A DNA stretch of 64,000 bases, from the NCBI RefSeq assembly GCF_946482605.1, contig NZ_CAMLSE010000026.1, forward strand, positions 50,609 to 114,608. Reading direction: 5' to 3'. The notes under the pieces were generated by a model. That model was not told the DNA's origin. It saw nothing but the letters and a program-made list of their open reading frames with translations, and made no database searches. The DNA comes from an uncultured Dyadobacter sp. Its GTDB lineage: Bacteria > Bacteroidota > Bacteroidia > Cytophagales > Spirosomataceae. Shown piece after piece: positions 1 through 7,781 of the stretch; within the stretch, counting starts at the first letter, position 1; each line of letters begins with the position of its first letter. The position numbers were made by a program, and so were the translations under genes.

Positions 1-1
1 C

Positions 2-1036
2 AATCCGAACCTGAAACCACTAACGGTGACAGAAACAGAGTTTGGTATCGATTTCCGTCTGTTCAACAATAAACTGGGTGTGGATTTCACCTACTATGAT
101 CAGCAAACTACCGACGACATCCTGAACGCAACGATCTCACGCGCCAGCGGTTTTGGAAGTACCTCCGTAAACCTCGGTAAGATGCAGAACAGAGGTATCG
201 AGTTATTGCTGACCGTCACCCCATTGAAAAGCAGCAATCTGAACTGGGATGTCACGCTGAATCTTGCAAAAAACAACAACAAGGTGAAAGCGCTGATCGA
301 AGGTACCACCGAACTCGTGATGGAGGAACCAAGAACACGTAACACCTTCATCAAAAACATCGTTGGTCACCCATTCGGTATGATCACGGGTAAGGTACAG
401 AAAATGTCGCCAGATGGCCAGCCGGTGTTTTTTAACGACGGCCGTCCTGTCGCCGAAGATGGGTACAAGATTATCGGAAACGGTATTGCCAAACTCACGG
501 GAGGTCTTACCAACGCATTCAACTATAAAGGAATAGACTTATCGTTCCTGGTCGACTTCAAATGGGGAGGCGACATCCTGTCCGGTACGAACATGCGCCT
601 TACGCAATGGGGCGTCAGCAAGCAATCGCTGCAGGGACGCGAGGGCGAGGCTCCTCTGACCGTTGCGGGTGTTACGCAGGAAGGCACCGATTACAAGCCT
701 TTTACCAAAACGCTGAATCCGCGCGAATCCTACGAGTACTGGCAATCAGTAGGTGGTGAAGCAAACGCGGTAACGCCGATGTTCCTGTACGACGCTTCTT
801 TCATCAAGTTGAGACAACTTTCGCTGGGTTACACTTTCCCGAAAAAACTGCTTGGAAAAACTCCTCTGCAAAACCTGAGTATATCTTTTGTAGGCCGGAA
901 CCTCGCCATTCTGTTCAAAAACATCGACAACGTAGACCCGGAATCGACGTACTCGAACGGAAATTCACAAGGCTTCGACTACTTCGGTTTCCCTTCTACC
1001 CGCAGTTACGGTTTCAATCTGAGAGCAACATTCTAA
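2..1036 (+). CDS. SusC/RagA-family TonB-linked outer membrane protein, C-terminal part
   Basis: This is the 3' end of a gene that starts before the window; the frame is open from base 2. SusC proteins are TonB-dependent outer-membrane barrels that import glycans or peptides bound by a SusD lipoprotein. The visible 344 residues begin with the NPNLKPL segment typical of late SusC barrel strands, continue with repeated beta-strand and aromatic patterns, and end in YGFNLRATF, a usual aromatic last residue for an outer-membrane barrel. A SusD gene starts 10 bases after the stop, so the two are probably one transcript. The substrate cannot be told because the plug domain lies outside the window. 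Family assignment is confident; substrate is unknown. Confidence 0.93.
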   Translation, partial: NPNLKPLTVTETEFGIDFRLFNNKLGVDFTYYDQQTTDDILNATISRASGFGSTSVNLGKMQNRGIELLLTVTPLKSSNLNWDVTLNLAKNNNKVKALIEGTTELVMEEPRTRNTFIKNIVGHPFGMITGKVQKMSPDGQPVFFNDGRPVAEDGYKIIGNGIAKLTGGLTNAFNYKGIDLSFLVDFKWGGDILSGTNMRLTQWGVSKQSLQGREGEAPLTVAGVTQEGTDYKPFTKTLNPRESYEYWQSVGGEANAVTPMFLYDASFIKLRQLSLGYTFPKKLLGKTPLQNLSISFVGRNLAILFKNIDNVDPESTYSNGNSQGFDYFGFPSTRSYGFNLRATF

Positions 1037-1046
1037 TCCAAAGAAT

Positions 1047-2645
1047 ATGAAAGACTTTAAAAAATATATTAAATACGGTTTGGCGGTAATGCTCGCATCA
1101 GGGTGTGACACAAAAGAATTGCATGATCTGAATATCAATCCCCAGGCACTCAACCAGGTCGATCTCAATCTCATCTTCACTTCGGTAGAGTTGGGAATCG
1201 CATCCAATGGGTCAACCGGCGACAACCGTTACATCGACTGGCGGACCAACATCGGTTGGTGTGCATATGCAATCCAGCAACTGGCCAACGCCGGCGGCGG
1301 CATTGCTCCGGGTGACAAGTATACCGTCAATGTGGAAACCAATGCAGCCCCATTCGAATTTACATACAACGATCAGCTGAAGAACATTGCAGAAATCATG
1401 AAACAGTCCGGCCCGGGTGGGTTTGCAGAAGGCAAATATGTCAATATGCGTAATGTCGCCCGCATTATCCGGGCATTCAGCTTCGCCCGTCTCACGGATT
1501 TTTATGGTAATGTTCCCTACAATGAGGCTAACAAAGGAACGGAGGGCATTTTCTTTCCCAAGTATGATACGCAAGACGTGATCTATGCCGACTTGCTGAA
1601 AGAGCTCGACGAGGCGTCATCGGCACTGAGTGCGACCAATCCCGACGAAGGCTTTAAGGCTGCGGATTTTATTTACAAAGGCGATATCACCAAATGGAAG
1701 CGGTTTGGCTACTCTTTGATGCTCCGTCTGGCGATGCGGATTTCCAACGTAGACGCTGCCAAGGCTGCCACTTATGTATCCAAAGCAGTAGCCGGCGGTG
1801 TGTTTGCCGGCAATGCCGACAATCTCTGGGTACCCATGGCCGACGGGCCCAGTGAATGGGTCAACCAGAACGGTATCTCGCGCGCATTCGATCCCGGCGA
1901 CGGAGGACAACCTGCATACCTGAGCGCAACGATGGTCAATTTTCTGAAAGGCGCCAACGCCAACAGCGTAGCCGACGACGATCCCCGCCTGATGGTACTC
2001 ACGAGCGGAATCGGCGACTGGAGCGGAGGAACTTTCACCCCGGTTTCAGTTGATCCCCTCAAACAAAAAGGGATGCCGAACGGGTACGATCAGGCAATGC
2101 TCGACAAGCTGGAAGGAGCGGCAGTGATCGCCTCCAAAACCTATTCCCGCATTAACGTAAAAATGCTGCAGGATTCCGATCCCTATATGATTATGAACTA
2201 TGGTGAGGTGGAATTCCTGCTGGCCGAAGCGATTGAAAGAAAAATCGGAAGCGGCATTTCCGGCACAGCCAAATCGCATTACGAGGCCGGAGTAAAGGCA
2301 TCGATGCAAATGTACACGCCTTATGACGCGTCCCTGACCGTTTCGGATGCCGCCGTTACCGCCTACCTGGCCGCCTATCCTTACGGTACCGCCAAGCCAG
2401 CGCTGGAAATGATCGGCGATCAGATGTGGGTAAACAAGTTCTTCAACTGGTGGGAGGCGTGGAACGACTGGCGCAGGACAGGCTTCCCGAAACTCACCGC
2501 CACCAACTACCCCGGAAACGTAACCAACGGAACCATTCCCGTAAGACTCCGCTATCCGACCAACGAAGTCGCAGGCAATCCCAACTATCAGACGGGTGCG
2601 ACATTGCCCGACGATTTCACCACCAAAGTTTGGTGGGATAAATAG
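1047..2645 (+). CDS. SusD/RagB-family nutrient-binding lipoprotein (SusD-like_2 type)
   Basis: A 532-residue surface lipoprotein that should cap the SusC barrel encoded just upstream and bind its substrate. The N-terminus has a short signal peptide with the lipobox LASGC, so Cys20 would be lipidated. Later segments match the SusD-like_2 group: DLNINPQ after the signal, the RIIRAFSFARLTDFYGNVPY helix in the first third, KRFGYSLMLRLAMRI in the middle, and FNWWEAWNDWRRTGFP near the C-terminus. Gene order SusC then SusD and the 10-base gap are the usual utilisation-locus layout. No glycoside hydrolase, peptidase or regulator gene follows, so the substrate class is not indicated. A terminator-like hairpin follows the stop. 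Confidence 0.95.
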   Translation: MKDFKKYIKYGLAVMLASGCDTKELHDLNINPQALNQVDLNLIFTSVELGIASNGSTGDNRYIDWRTNIGWCAYAIQQLANAGGGIAPGDKYTVNVETNAAPFEFTYNDQLKNIAEIMKQSGPGGFAEGKYVNMRNVARIIRAFSFARLTDFYGNVPYNEANKGTEGIFFPKYDTQDVIYADLLKELDEASSALSATNPDEGFKAADFIYKGDITKWKRFGYSLMLRLAMRISNVDAAKAATYVSKAVAGGVFAGNADNLWVPMADGPSEWVNQNGISRAFDPGDGGQPAYLSATMVNFLKGANANSVADDDPRLMVLTSGIGDWSGGTFTPVSVDPLKQKGMPNGYDQAMLDKLEGAAVIASKTYSRINVKMLQDSDPYMIMNYGEVEFLLAEAIERKIGSGISGTAKSHYEAGVKASMQMYTPYDASLTVSDAAVTAYLAAYPYGTAKPALEMIGDQMWVNKFFNWWEAWNDWRRTGFPKLTATNYPGNVTNGTIPVRLRYPTNEVAGNPNYQTGATLPDDFTTKVWWDK

Positions 2646-2667
2646 TATAAATTAGTAGATATAATTC

Positions 2668-2707
2668 AAAAGGTGTCCTGAATATTTTGGGGCATCTTTT
2701 TGTTTTT
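2668..2707 (+). terminator. Intrinsic terminator after susD
   Basis: A 10-pair stem, including two G-T wobbles, is formed by 2669-2678 and 2690-2699 around an 11-base loop and runs into a T-rich tract (TCTTTTTGTTTTTT). It lies 23 bases after the SusD stop and would end the susCD transcript. Confidence 0.75.
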
Positions 2708-2752
2708 TATCCTAATTTTGAAATTCACCTGATTTACTAATAGCTCCGGATT

Positions 2753-3268
2753 ATGATACAATCGTTTGCGGCTGATGCCGATAAAAATGAGGTTTTCGAA
2801 AAAGTACAGCAGTTTATAGACGAGCAAGGCTTCACGGTTGTCGCCAAAGACCATTCACGTCCCTGGGGCGGTTTTTTTGTACTCGACGAAACACAGGCAC
2901 CGACATTCATTTCCACATTCTTCCCGCATTTGTCCCTGGCCGATTTTGCTGGCTATGAAAAACTGAGCCCGAAAATCCTCGTGGTAGCGCCCAACAAACG
3001 CCTCTCATGGCAGTATCACCACCGCCGCGCCGAAATCTGGAAAGTGATCGGAGGGAATGCCGGCATCGTGATCAGCGACACCGACGAGGAAACCGAATTG
3101 CAGCAATTGCCGATTGGTACGGTTATTAACCTGAGAAAAGGCGAGCGCCACCGCTTGGTAGGCGTCAACGAATGGGGTTTTGTAGCTGAGATCTGGCAGC
3201 ACACCGACCCTTCCAACCCATCCGACGAAGACGACATTGTTCGCGTTCAGGACGATTTCGGAAGATAA
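2753..3268 (+). CDS. Cupin, mannose-6-phosphate isomerase type II-like
   Basis: A 171-residue single-domain cupin of the type found as the C-terminal isomerase half of ManC/AlgA proteins and as stand-alone proteins in Bacteroidota. Metal-binding cupin motif 1 is visible as HHRRAEIWKVIGG (His89, His90, Glu94) and motif 2 around PIGTVINLRKGERH (His133). The segment VAEIW at about 144-148 and the closing DDIVRVQDDFGR are hallmarks of the mannose-6-phosphate isomerase family. It may interconvert mannose-6-phosphate and fructose-6-phosphate or act on a related sugar phosphate; this is inference. It stands alone between the susCD terminator and a DUF72 gene. The ATG at 2753 gives the family's usual N-terminus. 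Confidence 0.82.
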   Translation: MIQSFAADADKNEVFEKVQQFIDEQGFTVVAKDHSRPWGGFFVLDETQAPTFISTFFPHLSLADFAGYEKLSPKILVVAPNKRLSWQYHHRRAEIWKVIGGNAGIVISDTDEETELQQLPIGTVINLRKGERHRLVGVNEWGFVAEIWQHTDPSNPSDEDDIVRVQDDFGR

Positions 3269-3285
3269 TCCGCCAATGCCGATGT

Positions 3286-3311
3286 CTGGCAGGTCAGGCG
3301 GCCTGCCAGAT
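3286..3311. terminator. Hairpin after the cupin gene
   Basis: A perfect 9-base-pair stem (TCTGGCAGG at 3286-3294 with CCTGCCAGA at 3303-3311) has an 8-base loop and sits 17 bases after the cupin stop. No T-tract follows, so it may be a weak terminator or an mRNA 3'-end stabiliser. Confidence 0.4.
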
Positions 3312-3342
3312 TGACTATTCATTCATCCTAACTCAGCCAGTC

Positions 3343-4242
3343 ATGAAATTCGGAAAAGTTGAAAATGCCGAAAACATAGATTTCACTTTGCCACCCGAAG
3401 CTTCCGCCAACAAAGTGCTGCTGAATGCGGCAAAAGCCGGAAAACCGGAAATCTACATCGGATGCGCCAAATGGAACAAGACCGACCTCAAAGGTTTTTA
3501 TCCCAAGGGTACCAAAGACGAACTGGCCTATTACGCGACGCAGTTCAACAGCATCGAGCTGAATGCGACCTTTTACAACAATTTCCCGGCAGAAACGATC
3601 GAAACCTGGTACACCAAAACACCCGCGGGTTTCAGGTTTTTCCCCAAACTGCACCAGAGTATCAGTCATTGGAAAAGACTGAAAGATGCCAAGGAACCGA
3701 CCGACCTTTACCTGGACGGCATCGCCCATTTACAGGATAAATTAGGAATGCTTTTCCTGCAAATGCCCGACAATTTTGGCCCCAAAAACTGGGAAATATT
3801 GAAGGCATACCTGGAAGAGTGGCCTTCCGGCTTTCCGCTCGCGCTGGAATTGCGCCACACTGGGTGGTATGATGGGACTTTCAACAGCGAAGACCTTTAT
3901 AGCATGCTGGAAAAGAAAAACATCTCGCATATTGTCACCGACTCGGCCGGGCGCCGCGATCTGCTGCATATGCGGCTCACGACACCGGTTGCATTTATAC
4001 GCTACAACGGCGCTAACGTGGACTCGGATTACACCAGGCTGGACGATTGGTTCGAAAGGCTGAAACTCTGGATTGAGGAAGGTATTCAGAAGATTTACTT
4101 TTTTGTCCACCAGAACCACGAGGAGGCGTCACCACTGCTATCCTCATATCTGATCCAGAAATTAAATAGGGAACTGGGAATGGAATTGCAGGTCCCTTAC
4201 GACCCGAGAGTGGCGAGCGGACAGGTTAATTTATTCAAATAG
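3343..4242 (+). CDS. DUF72 (YecE-like) protein
   Basis: A 299-residue member of the DUF72/YecE family, a TIM-barrel fold of unknown biochemical role that is widespread in bacteria. Recognisable family landmarks are YIGCAKWNKTDLKGFYP near residue 40, FNSIELNATFYNNFP at about 68-82, PAGFRFFPKLHQSISH near 90-105, LGMLFLQMPDNFGP around 132-145, and LALELRHTGWYD around 165-176. The late segment KIYFFVHQNHEEASP fits the usual final barrel strand. It is full length. It follows the cupin gene by 74 bases and ends at a strong hairpin shared with the convergent phosphodiesterase remnant. The function is not established for the family and context gives no clear hint. Confidence 0.9.
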   Translation: MKFGKVENAENIDFTLPPEASANKVLLNAAKAGKPEIYIGCAKWNKTDLKGFYPKGTKDELAYYATQFNSIELNATFYNNFPAETIETWYTKTPAGFRFFPKLHQSISHWKRLKDAKEPTDLYLDGIAHLQDKLGMLFLQMPDNFGPKNWEILKAYLEEWPSGFPLALELRHTGWYDGTFNSEDLYSMLEKKNISHIVTDSAGRRDLLHMRLTTPVAFIRYNGANVDSDYTRLDDWFERLKLWIEEGIQKIYFFVHQNHEEASPLLSSYLIQKLNRELGMELQVPYDPRVASGQVNLFK

Positions 4243-4244
4243 CA

Positions 4245-4273
4245 GCAAGGCGGGACTCAATCCCGCCTTTTGC
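4245..4273. terminator. Bidirectional terminator
   Basis: AAGGCGGGA (4247-4255) pairs perfectly with TCCCGCCTT (4261-4269) around a 5-base loop and is followed by TT. It lies between the convergent DUF72 gene and the phosphodiesterase pseudogene and can serve both strands. Confidence 0.75.
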
Positions 4274-4274
4274 A

Positions 4275-5044
4275 TTACCTCAGTTCGAACTTATCGCCTT
4301 GCTCAGGAAAGATCAGCCGCAGCCCGAACGTATTTGCCGCATCTAACTCCCGGCGAACAATTGCTTCGGTTTTTCCCACTGGCTTAATATGCGTTACGAC
4401 CACATTCAGGTTTCGCAAATGCTCCTTTCCTGCTAATGCAGCCAAAACCTCGAATTCCTTCATAAACCATTTCGGCGTCAGGTGCCCGTACAAATGGCGG
4501 TCGGGTTGTGCGTTGGAATAGGAAACTTCCAGAAATACACCCTTCAATTGCCCCGACTTAACCAGCGGTGCTACGGCGGTCCAAACCCTGCGCATATGGT
4601 CGGTTTTCTCGACCTCGTCCGGCCCGGTATCGCCGAAATACAGCGCATACGACTCCCCGCTTCTGACCAGAAAAGCGGTACTGGAATAAGGGTTTGAATG
4701 GCTTAGGGGAAATACCCGCACCGACATTTCCGTTTCCGCGAGCGGTGTTTCGCCGCCTTCCGCCAGTGGTCTGTACCGGTACTTATCTAAAGCAGGTGCA
4801 TTACCGTCATTAGTAAGGTTGGGCCAGCTTTGCCAGTTGCTTTTTCGATGCCGTTACTCACCGTTCCGGCATCCAGGCACACGTAAGCGTCCGAACCGGC
4901 AGGCGCAAGCATATATGCGGAAAGGTTTCCATCCATTGTACCGCCTTTCACACCCAGTGGCACGACTTTAAAGCCTTCCTGCGCCGGGGCCGTTGTGGCC
5001 AGAAATTGTAAAAGAAGGGCAGTAATTATACTTCGCTTGTTCAT
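4275..5044 (-). pseudogene. Class II 3',5'-cyclic-nucleotide phosphodiesterase, internal deletion with frameshift
   Basis: Two frames on the minus strand are the two ends of one class II cAMP phosphodiesterase (a metallo-beta-lactamase fold). The first (5044 to 4787) has a signal peptide and GFKVVPLGVKGG...NLSAYMLAP...CLDAGTVSNGIEKA, matching the family N-terminus. The second is shifted and is open upstream of its first ATG at 4727; it reads NWQSWPNLTNDGNAPALD, then MSVRVFPLSHSNPY, LYFGDTGPDEVEK, LKGVFLEVSYSN and HLYGHLTPKWF to the end. The join is near 4838-4843. By comparison with the remembered family layout, roughly 70-90 residues are missing there, including the HxHLDH metal-binding signature, which occurs nowhere in the locus. 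The product cannot be active as read. A misassembly is possible. Confidence 0.85.
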
Positions 5045-5067
5045 TTCAAAGGGTTAAAACAGCCATC

Positions 5068-6558
5068 ATGACAGCCGTTACAATTGTATTCCCGCATCAG
5101 CTTTTTAGAAAACATCCTGCAATTACATTGGACAGGCCGGTAGTGATGGTGGAAGAACCGCTATTCTTCACCCAATTCCGTTTTCACAAACAAAAACTGC
5201 TTTTCCATCGGGCAACGATGCAAAACTACAAGGCGTTTCTCGAAGATCGTAAGGTAAACGTCGAATATGTGGAGGCAAACGAGCCGCATTCGGATGTACG
5301 GAAGCTGCCGGGATACCTTTCCCAGCAAGGTGTTACCGAAATCCACTATGCCGATGTAACCGACGACTGGCTCGCATCCCGCTTTAAAAAAGCGACCCTG
5401 AAAGTAAAAATTGAGCTGACGGAATATCCCAGCCCCATGTTTTTGAATACCAAAGAAGAGCTGGATTCCTATTTCATGAATAGAAAAAGGTATTTTCTCG
5501 CCGACTTCTACATGGACCAGCGACAGACGCGCGACATTCTGATCGTCCGGAATGGTGAGCCGGCTGGCGGCAAGTGGAGCTTTGATGATGAAAACCGTTT
5601 GAAATACCCTAAAAAACAAACGCCGCCAACCATCCGTTTCCCGCGAAATTCCGATGCCCGGGACGAAGGAAAGGCATATGTAGAAAAGTATTTTGCTAAA
5701 AATTACGGTCAGATCTCCGACGACATACGTTACCCGCTGGACTTCGGCCAGGCTGAACGCTGGCTCGACCAGTTTCTGGAAGAGCGGTTTTCACATTTCG
5801 GACATTATGAAGATGCGATTGTTTCGGAGCAGCTCATTCTGCATCACAGTGTGCTCTCCCCAATGCTGAACTCGGGCCTGATCACGCCGCAAAAAGTAAT
5901 TTCCAAAGCACTCGCCTACGCGCACGAGCACCGGATTCCATTCAATTCGGTAGAAGGTTTTGTCAGGCAGATCATCGGCTGGCGGGAATTTATCAGAGGT
6001 GTTTATGAAATCAAGGGGAGTAAGCAGCGGACGCGCAACTATTGGCACTTTCATAGAAAACTACCCGAAAGCTTTTGGAAAGCCTCCACGGGCATCCCGC
6101 CCCTCGATATTGTGATCCAGAAAGTGCTCGATACCGGCTATTGTCACCATATAGAGCGGCTGATGGTACTGGGTAACTTTATGATGCTCTGTGAAATCGA
6201 CCCCGACGATGTGTACCGATGGTTTATGGAACTCTTCATCGACGCCTATGACTGGGTAATGGTGCCGAATGTGTATGGAATGAGCCAGTTCTCCGACGGT
6301 GGGCTGATGGCCACCAAACCGTACATCAGCGCCAGCAACTATCTTATGAAAATGAGCGACTTCCCCAAAGGAGAATGGCAGGAAACCTGGGACGGATTAT
6401 TCTGGCGTTTTATGAACAAATACCGCAAATTTTTTCTCCGAAATCCACGCCTCGGCATGCTCGTAAAGACCTTTGATCAAATGTCGGCGGAGAAACGCCA
6501 AACGCACATTGACAATGCAAATGCATACCTTCGCAAACTCGACAGTCATAATGCGTAA
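5068..6558 (+). CDS. Cryptochrome/photolyase-related flavoprotein (DPRP type) without Fe-S ligands
   Basis: A 496-residue flavoprotein of the deoxyribodipyrimidine-photolyase-related family, which includes bacterial (6-4) photolyases such as Agrobacterium PhrB. The N-terminal domain opens with VTIVFPHQLF; the C-terminal FAD-binding helical domain shows HYEDAI, SPMLNSGLITP, VEGFVRQIIGWREFIRGVY, GYCHHIERLMVLGNFM, and YDWVMVPNVYGMSQFSDGG. The family's four iron-sulfur cysteines sit in an MNC segment before the YxHHIxRLM motif, a CxxC after the final KPY segment, and ACPFN. Here those positions read PPLDIV, MSDFPKGEW and DGLFWRF, so no cluster is expected. It likely repairs UV photoproducts or senses light. 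It is divergent from the broken phosphodiesterase, with 23 bases between the starts. Confidence 0.88.
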   Translation: MTAVTIVFPHQLFRKHPAITLDRPVVMVEEPLFFTQFRFHKQKLLFHRATMQNYKAFLEDRKVNVEYVEANEPHSDVRKLPGYLSQQGVTEIHYADVTDDWLASRFKKATLKVKIELTEYPSPMFLNTKEELDSYFMNRKRYFLADFYMDQRQTRDILIVRNGEPAGGKWSFDDENRLKYPKKQTPPTIRFPRNSDARDEGKAYVEKYFAKNYGQISDDIRYPLDFGQAERWLDQFLEERFSHFGHYEDAIVSEQLILHHSVLSPMLNSGLITPQKVISKALAYAHEHRIPFNSVEGFVRQIIGWREFIRGVYEIKGSKQRTRNYWHFHRKLPESFWKASTGIPPLDIVIQKVLDTGYCHHIERLMVLGNFMMLCEIDPDDVYRWFMELFIDAYDWVMVPNVYGMSQFSDGGLMATKPYISASNYLMKMSDFPKGEWQETWDGLFWRFMNKYRKFFLRNPRLGMLVKTFDQMSAEKRQTHIDNANAYLRKLDSHNA

Positions 6559-6562
6559 ACGA

Positions 6563-7012
6563 ATGCCCGAACTAATCCGTACCACCAGCGACAATCCCGA
6601 TTTCCAGAATCTCACCAGTGAACTCGACGATGAACTTTGCCGCATTTACAACACTAAAAAGGAAGATTACGAAGAATACAACCGCATTACCGGCCTTCCG
6701 ACGGTGGTATTAGCTTACGAAAACGGCGACGCCGTCGCGTGCGGATGCTTTAAGCAGTTCGACGAGCACCGCATCGAGCTGAAACGTATGTTTGTGAAAC
6801 CGGAATTCCGCGGCAAAGGCCTGGCGTCGATGATGGTAGCGGAGCTTGAAATATGGGCCGGCGAGCTGGGTTACCAGGCGGCTATTCTCGAAACCGGTAT
6901 CGGCCAGCCGGAGGCAATCGCATTGTACCGGAAATTGGGTTACATCGATATCCCGCATTTCGGAGATTTTCCTGAGGAATCGCGGAGTGTTTGTTTGGGG
7001 AAGCTTCTATAA
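6563..7012 (+). CDS. GNAT-family N-acetyltransferase
   Basis: A 149-residue acetyl-CoA-dependent N-acetyltransferase. The acetyl-CoA binding motif A is clear as MFVKPEFRGKGLASMMVAELE (R/Q-x-x-G-x-G/A version RGKGLA), followed by the beta-bulge strand GYQAAILETG and the late motif QPEAIALYRKLGY. The first strand VVLAYENGDAVACGCFK and the short N-terminal helix fit a small stand-alone GNAT. I chose the ATG at 6563, four bases after the photolyase stop; an in-frame ATG at 6551 would overlap that stop and add four residues. Close spacing suggests co-transcription with the photolyase gene. Substrate unknown. Confidence 0.85.
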   Translation: MPELIRTTSDNPDFQNLTSELDDELCRIYNTKKEDYEEYNRITGLPTVVLAYENGDAVACGCFKQFDEHRIELKRMFVKPEFRGKGLASMMVAELEIWAGELGYQAAILETGIGQPEAIALYRKLGYIDIPHFGDFPEESRSVCLGKLL

Positions 7013-7017
7013 ATCGG

Positions 7018-7392
7018 CTAGACGTGCTGCAAGATAAAATCAGCGGGGATATTGAGTTTTGTGTAAATCGCTTTGAGAAACGTCACACTGGGAGCTTGCT
7101 CTCCATTGATGATCGCTAGCAGTTCATCTTCATCTATGCCCAGCATCTCCGCCAGATTCCCTCCTTCGAGTTTCATTTCATACATGCGAAGTTCAATTAT
7201 CCCTTCAAGCGTTCGTGGCGGTTCTTCGTAGTAATGTTCCATTTCATATGCTTGCGCAGCAATGGCCATCATTTCCAGCGTTTCAAATTCACTTTCTGTT
7301 AAATTTTCTTCACCCTTGTCCATAAGCCTCTCCACTTCCACGACCGCAGCCTCATATTCTTCTTCGGTTTCGTATTTCAGTTGCTTTTTCAT
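7018..7392 (-). CDS. higA: HigA-family antitoxin
   Basis: A 124-residue antitoxin of the HigA type with an acidic, Tyr/Glu-rich N-terminal half (ETEEEYEAAVVEVERLMDKG) and a C-terminal helix-turn-helix: MYEMKLEGGNLAEMLGIDEDELLAIINGEQAPSV in outline, matching HTH_3 proteins. It should neutralise the HigB toxin and repress the pair. Its ATG overlaps the toxin stop by four bases (ATGA, 7389-7392), giving translational coupling, and the toxin-first order is the normal one for higBA. It is convergent with the upstream GNAT gene, with only five bases between the stops. Confidence 0.88.
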   Translation of the reverse strand: MKKQLKYETEEEYEAAVVEVERLMDKGEENLTESEFETLEMMAIAAQAYEMEHYYEEPPRTLEGIIELRMYEMKLEGGNLAEMLGIDEDELLAIINGEQAPSVTFLKAIYTKLNIPADFILQHV

Positions 7393-7682
7393 AGTCTTCT
7401 CAGATTGAGCTTATCATATTCCGCATGAGTACCAATAAATTTAATAAAAACGGTTCGAACCCTGAACACAATTTTCACCACGATCCGCAACTGATTTCCT
7501 CGTATATTGAAAACATACAAATTCCTTCCAACAGCATCCGCAGAATTAAATGCGTTTTTCACGTCATGAGCATTACGCCAATTAGCCCTTTCCGTTATGG
7601 TACACCAGTTATCCAGCGACTCGAAAAATTGCGGATGTTTTCTACCATAGCTATGTATCTTTTTACGGGTCATCACAACCAT
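7389..7682 (-). CDS. higB: HigB-family mRNA interferase toxin
   Basis: A 97-residue RelE-superfamily toxin of the HigB_toxin family, expected to cleave mRNA on the ribosome until blocked by the adjacent HigA. Family landmarks are RKHPQFFESLDNWCTITERANWRNAHDVK in outline, then NAFNSADAV, RNLYVFNIRGNQLRIVVKI and the closing FIKFIGTHAEYDKL. This GTHAEYD ending is diagnostic. The ORF offers two starts three codons apart (7682 and 7673); either gives a complete protein. It is the first gene of a two-gene minus-strand operon with higA. Base composition is more AT-rich than its neighbours, as is common for mobile toxin-antitoxin cassettes. Confidence 0.9.
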   Translation of the reverse strand: MVVMTRKKIHSYGRKHPQFFESLDNWCTITERANWRNAHDVKNAFNSADAVGRNLYVFNIRGNQLRIVVKIVFRVRTVFIKFIGTHAEYDKLNLRRL

Positions 7683-7781
7683 TGTATTTGAAAGTGTGTG
7701 GTTTTCGATTAATTTTTGAAAAATCGAGAGGGCTTTCTATTCCTCCAAATCCCATTACCAGCCGGTCAAACTAATTATCCA

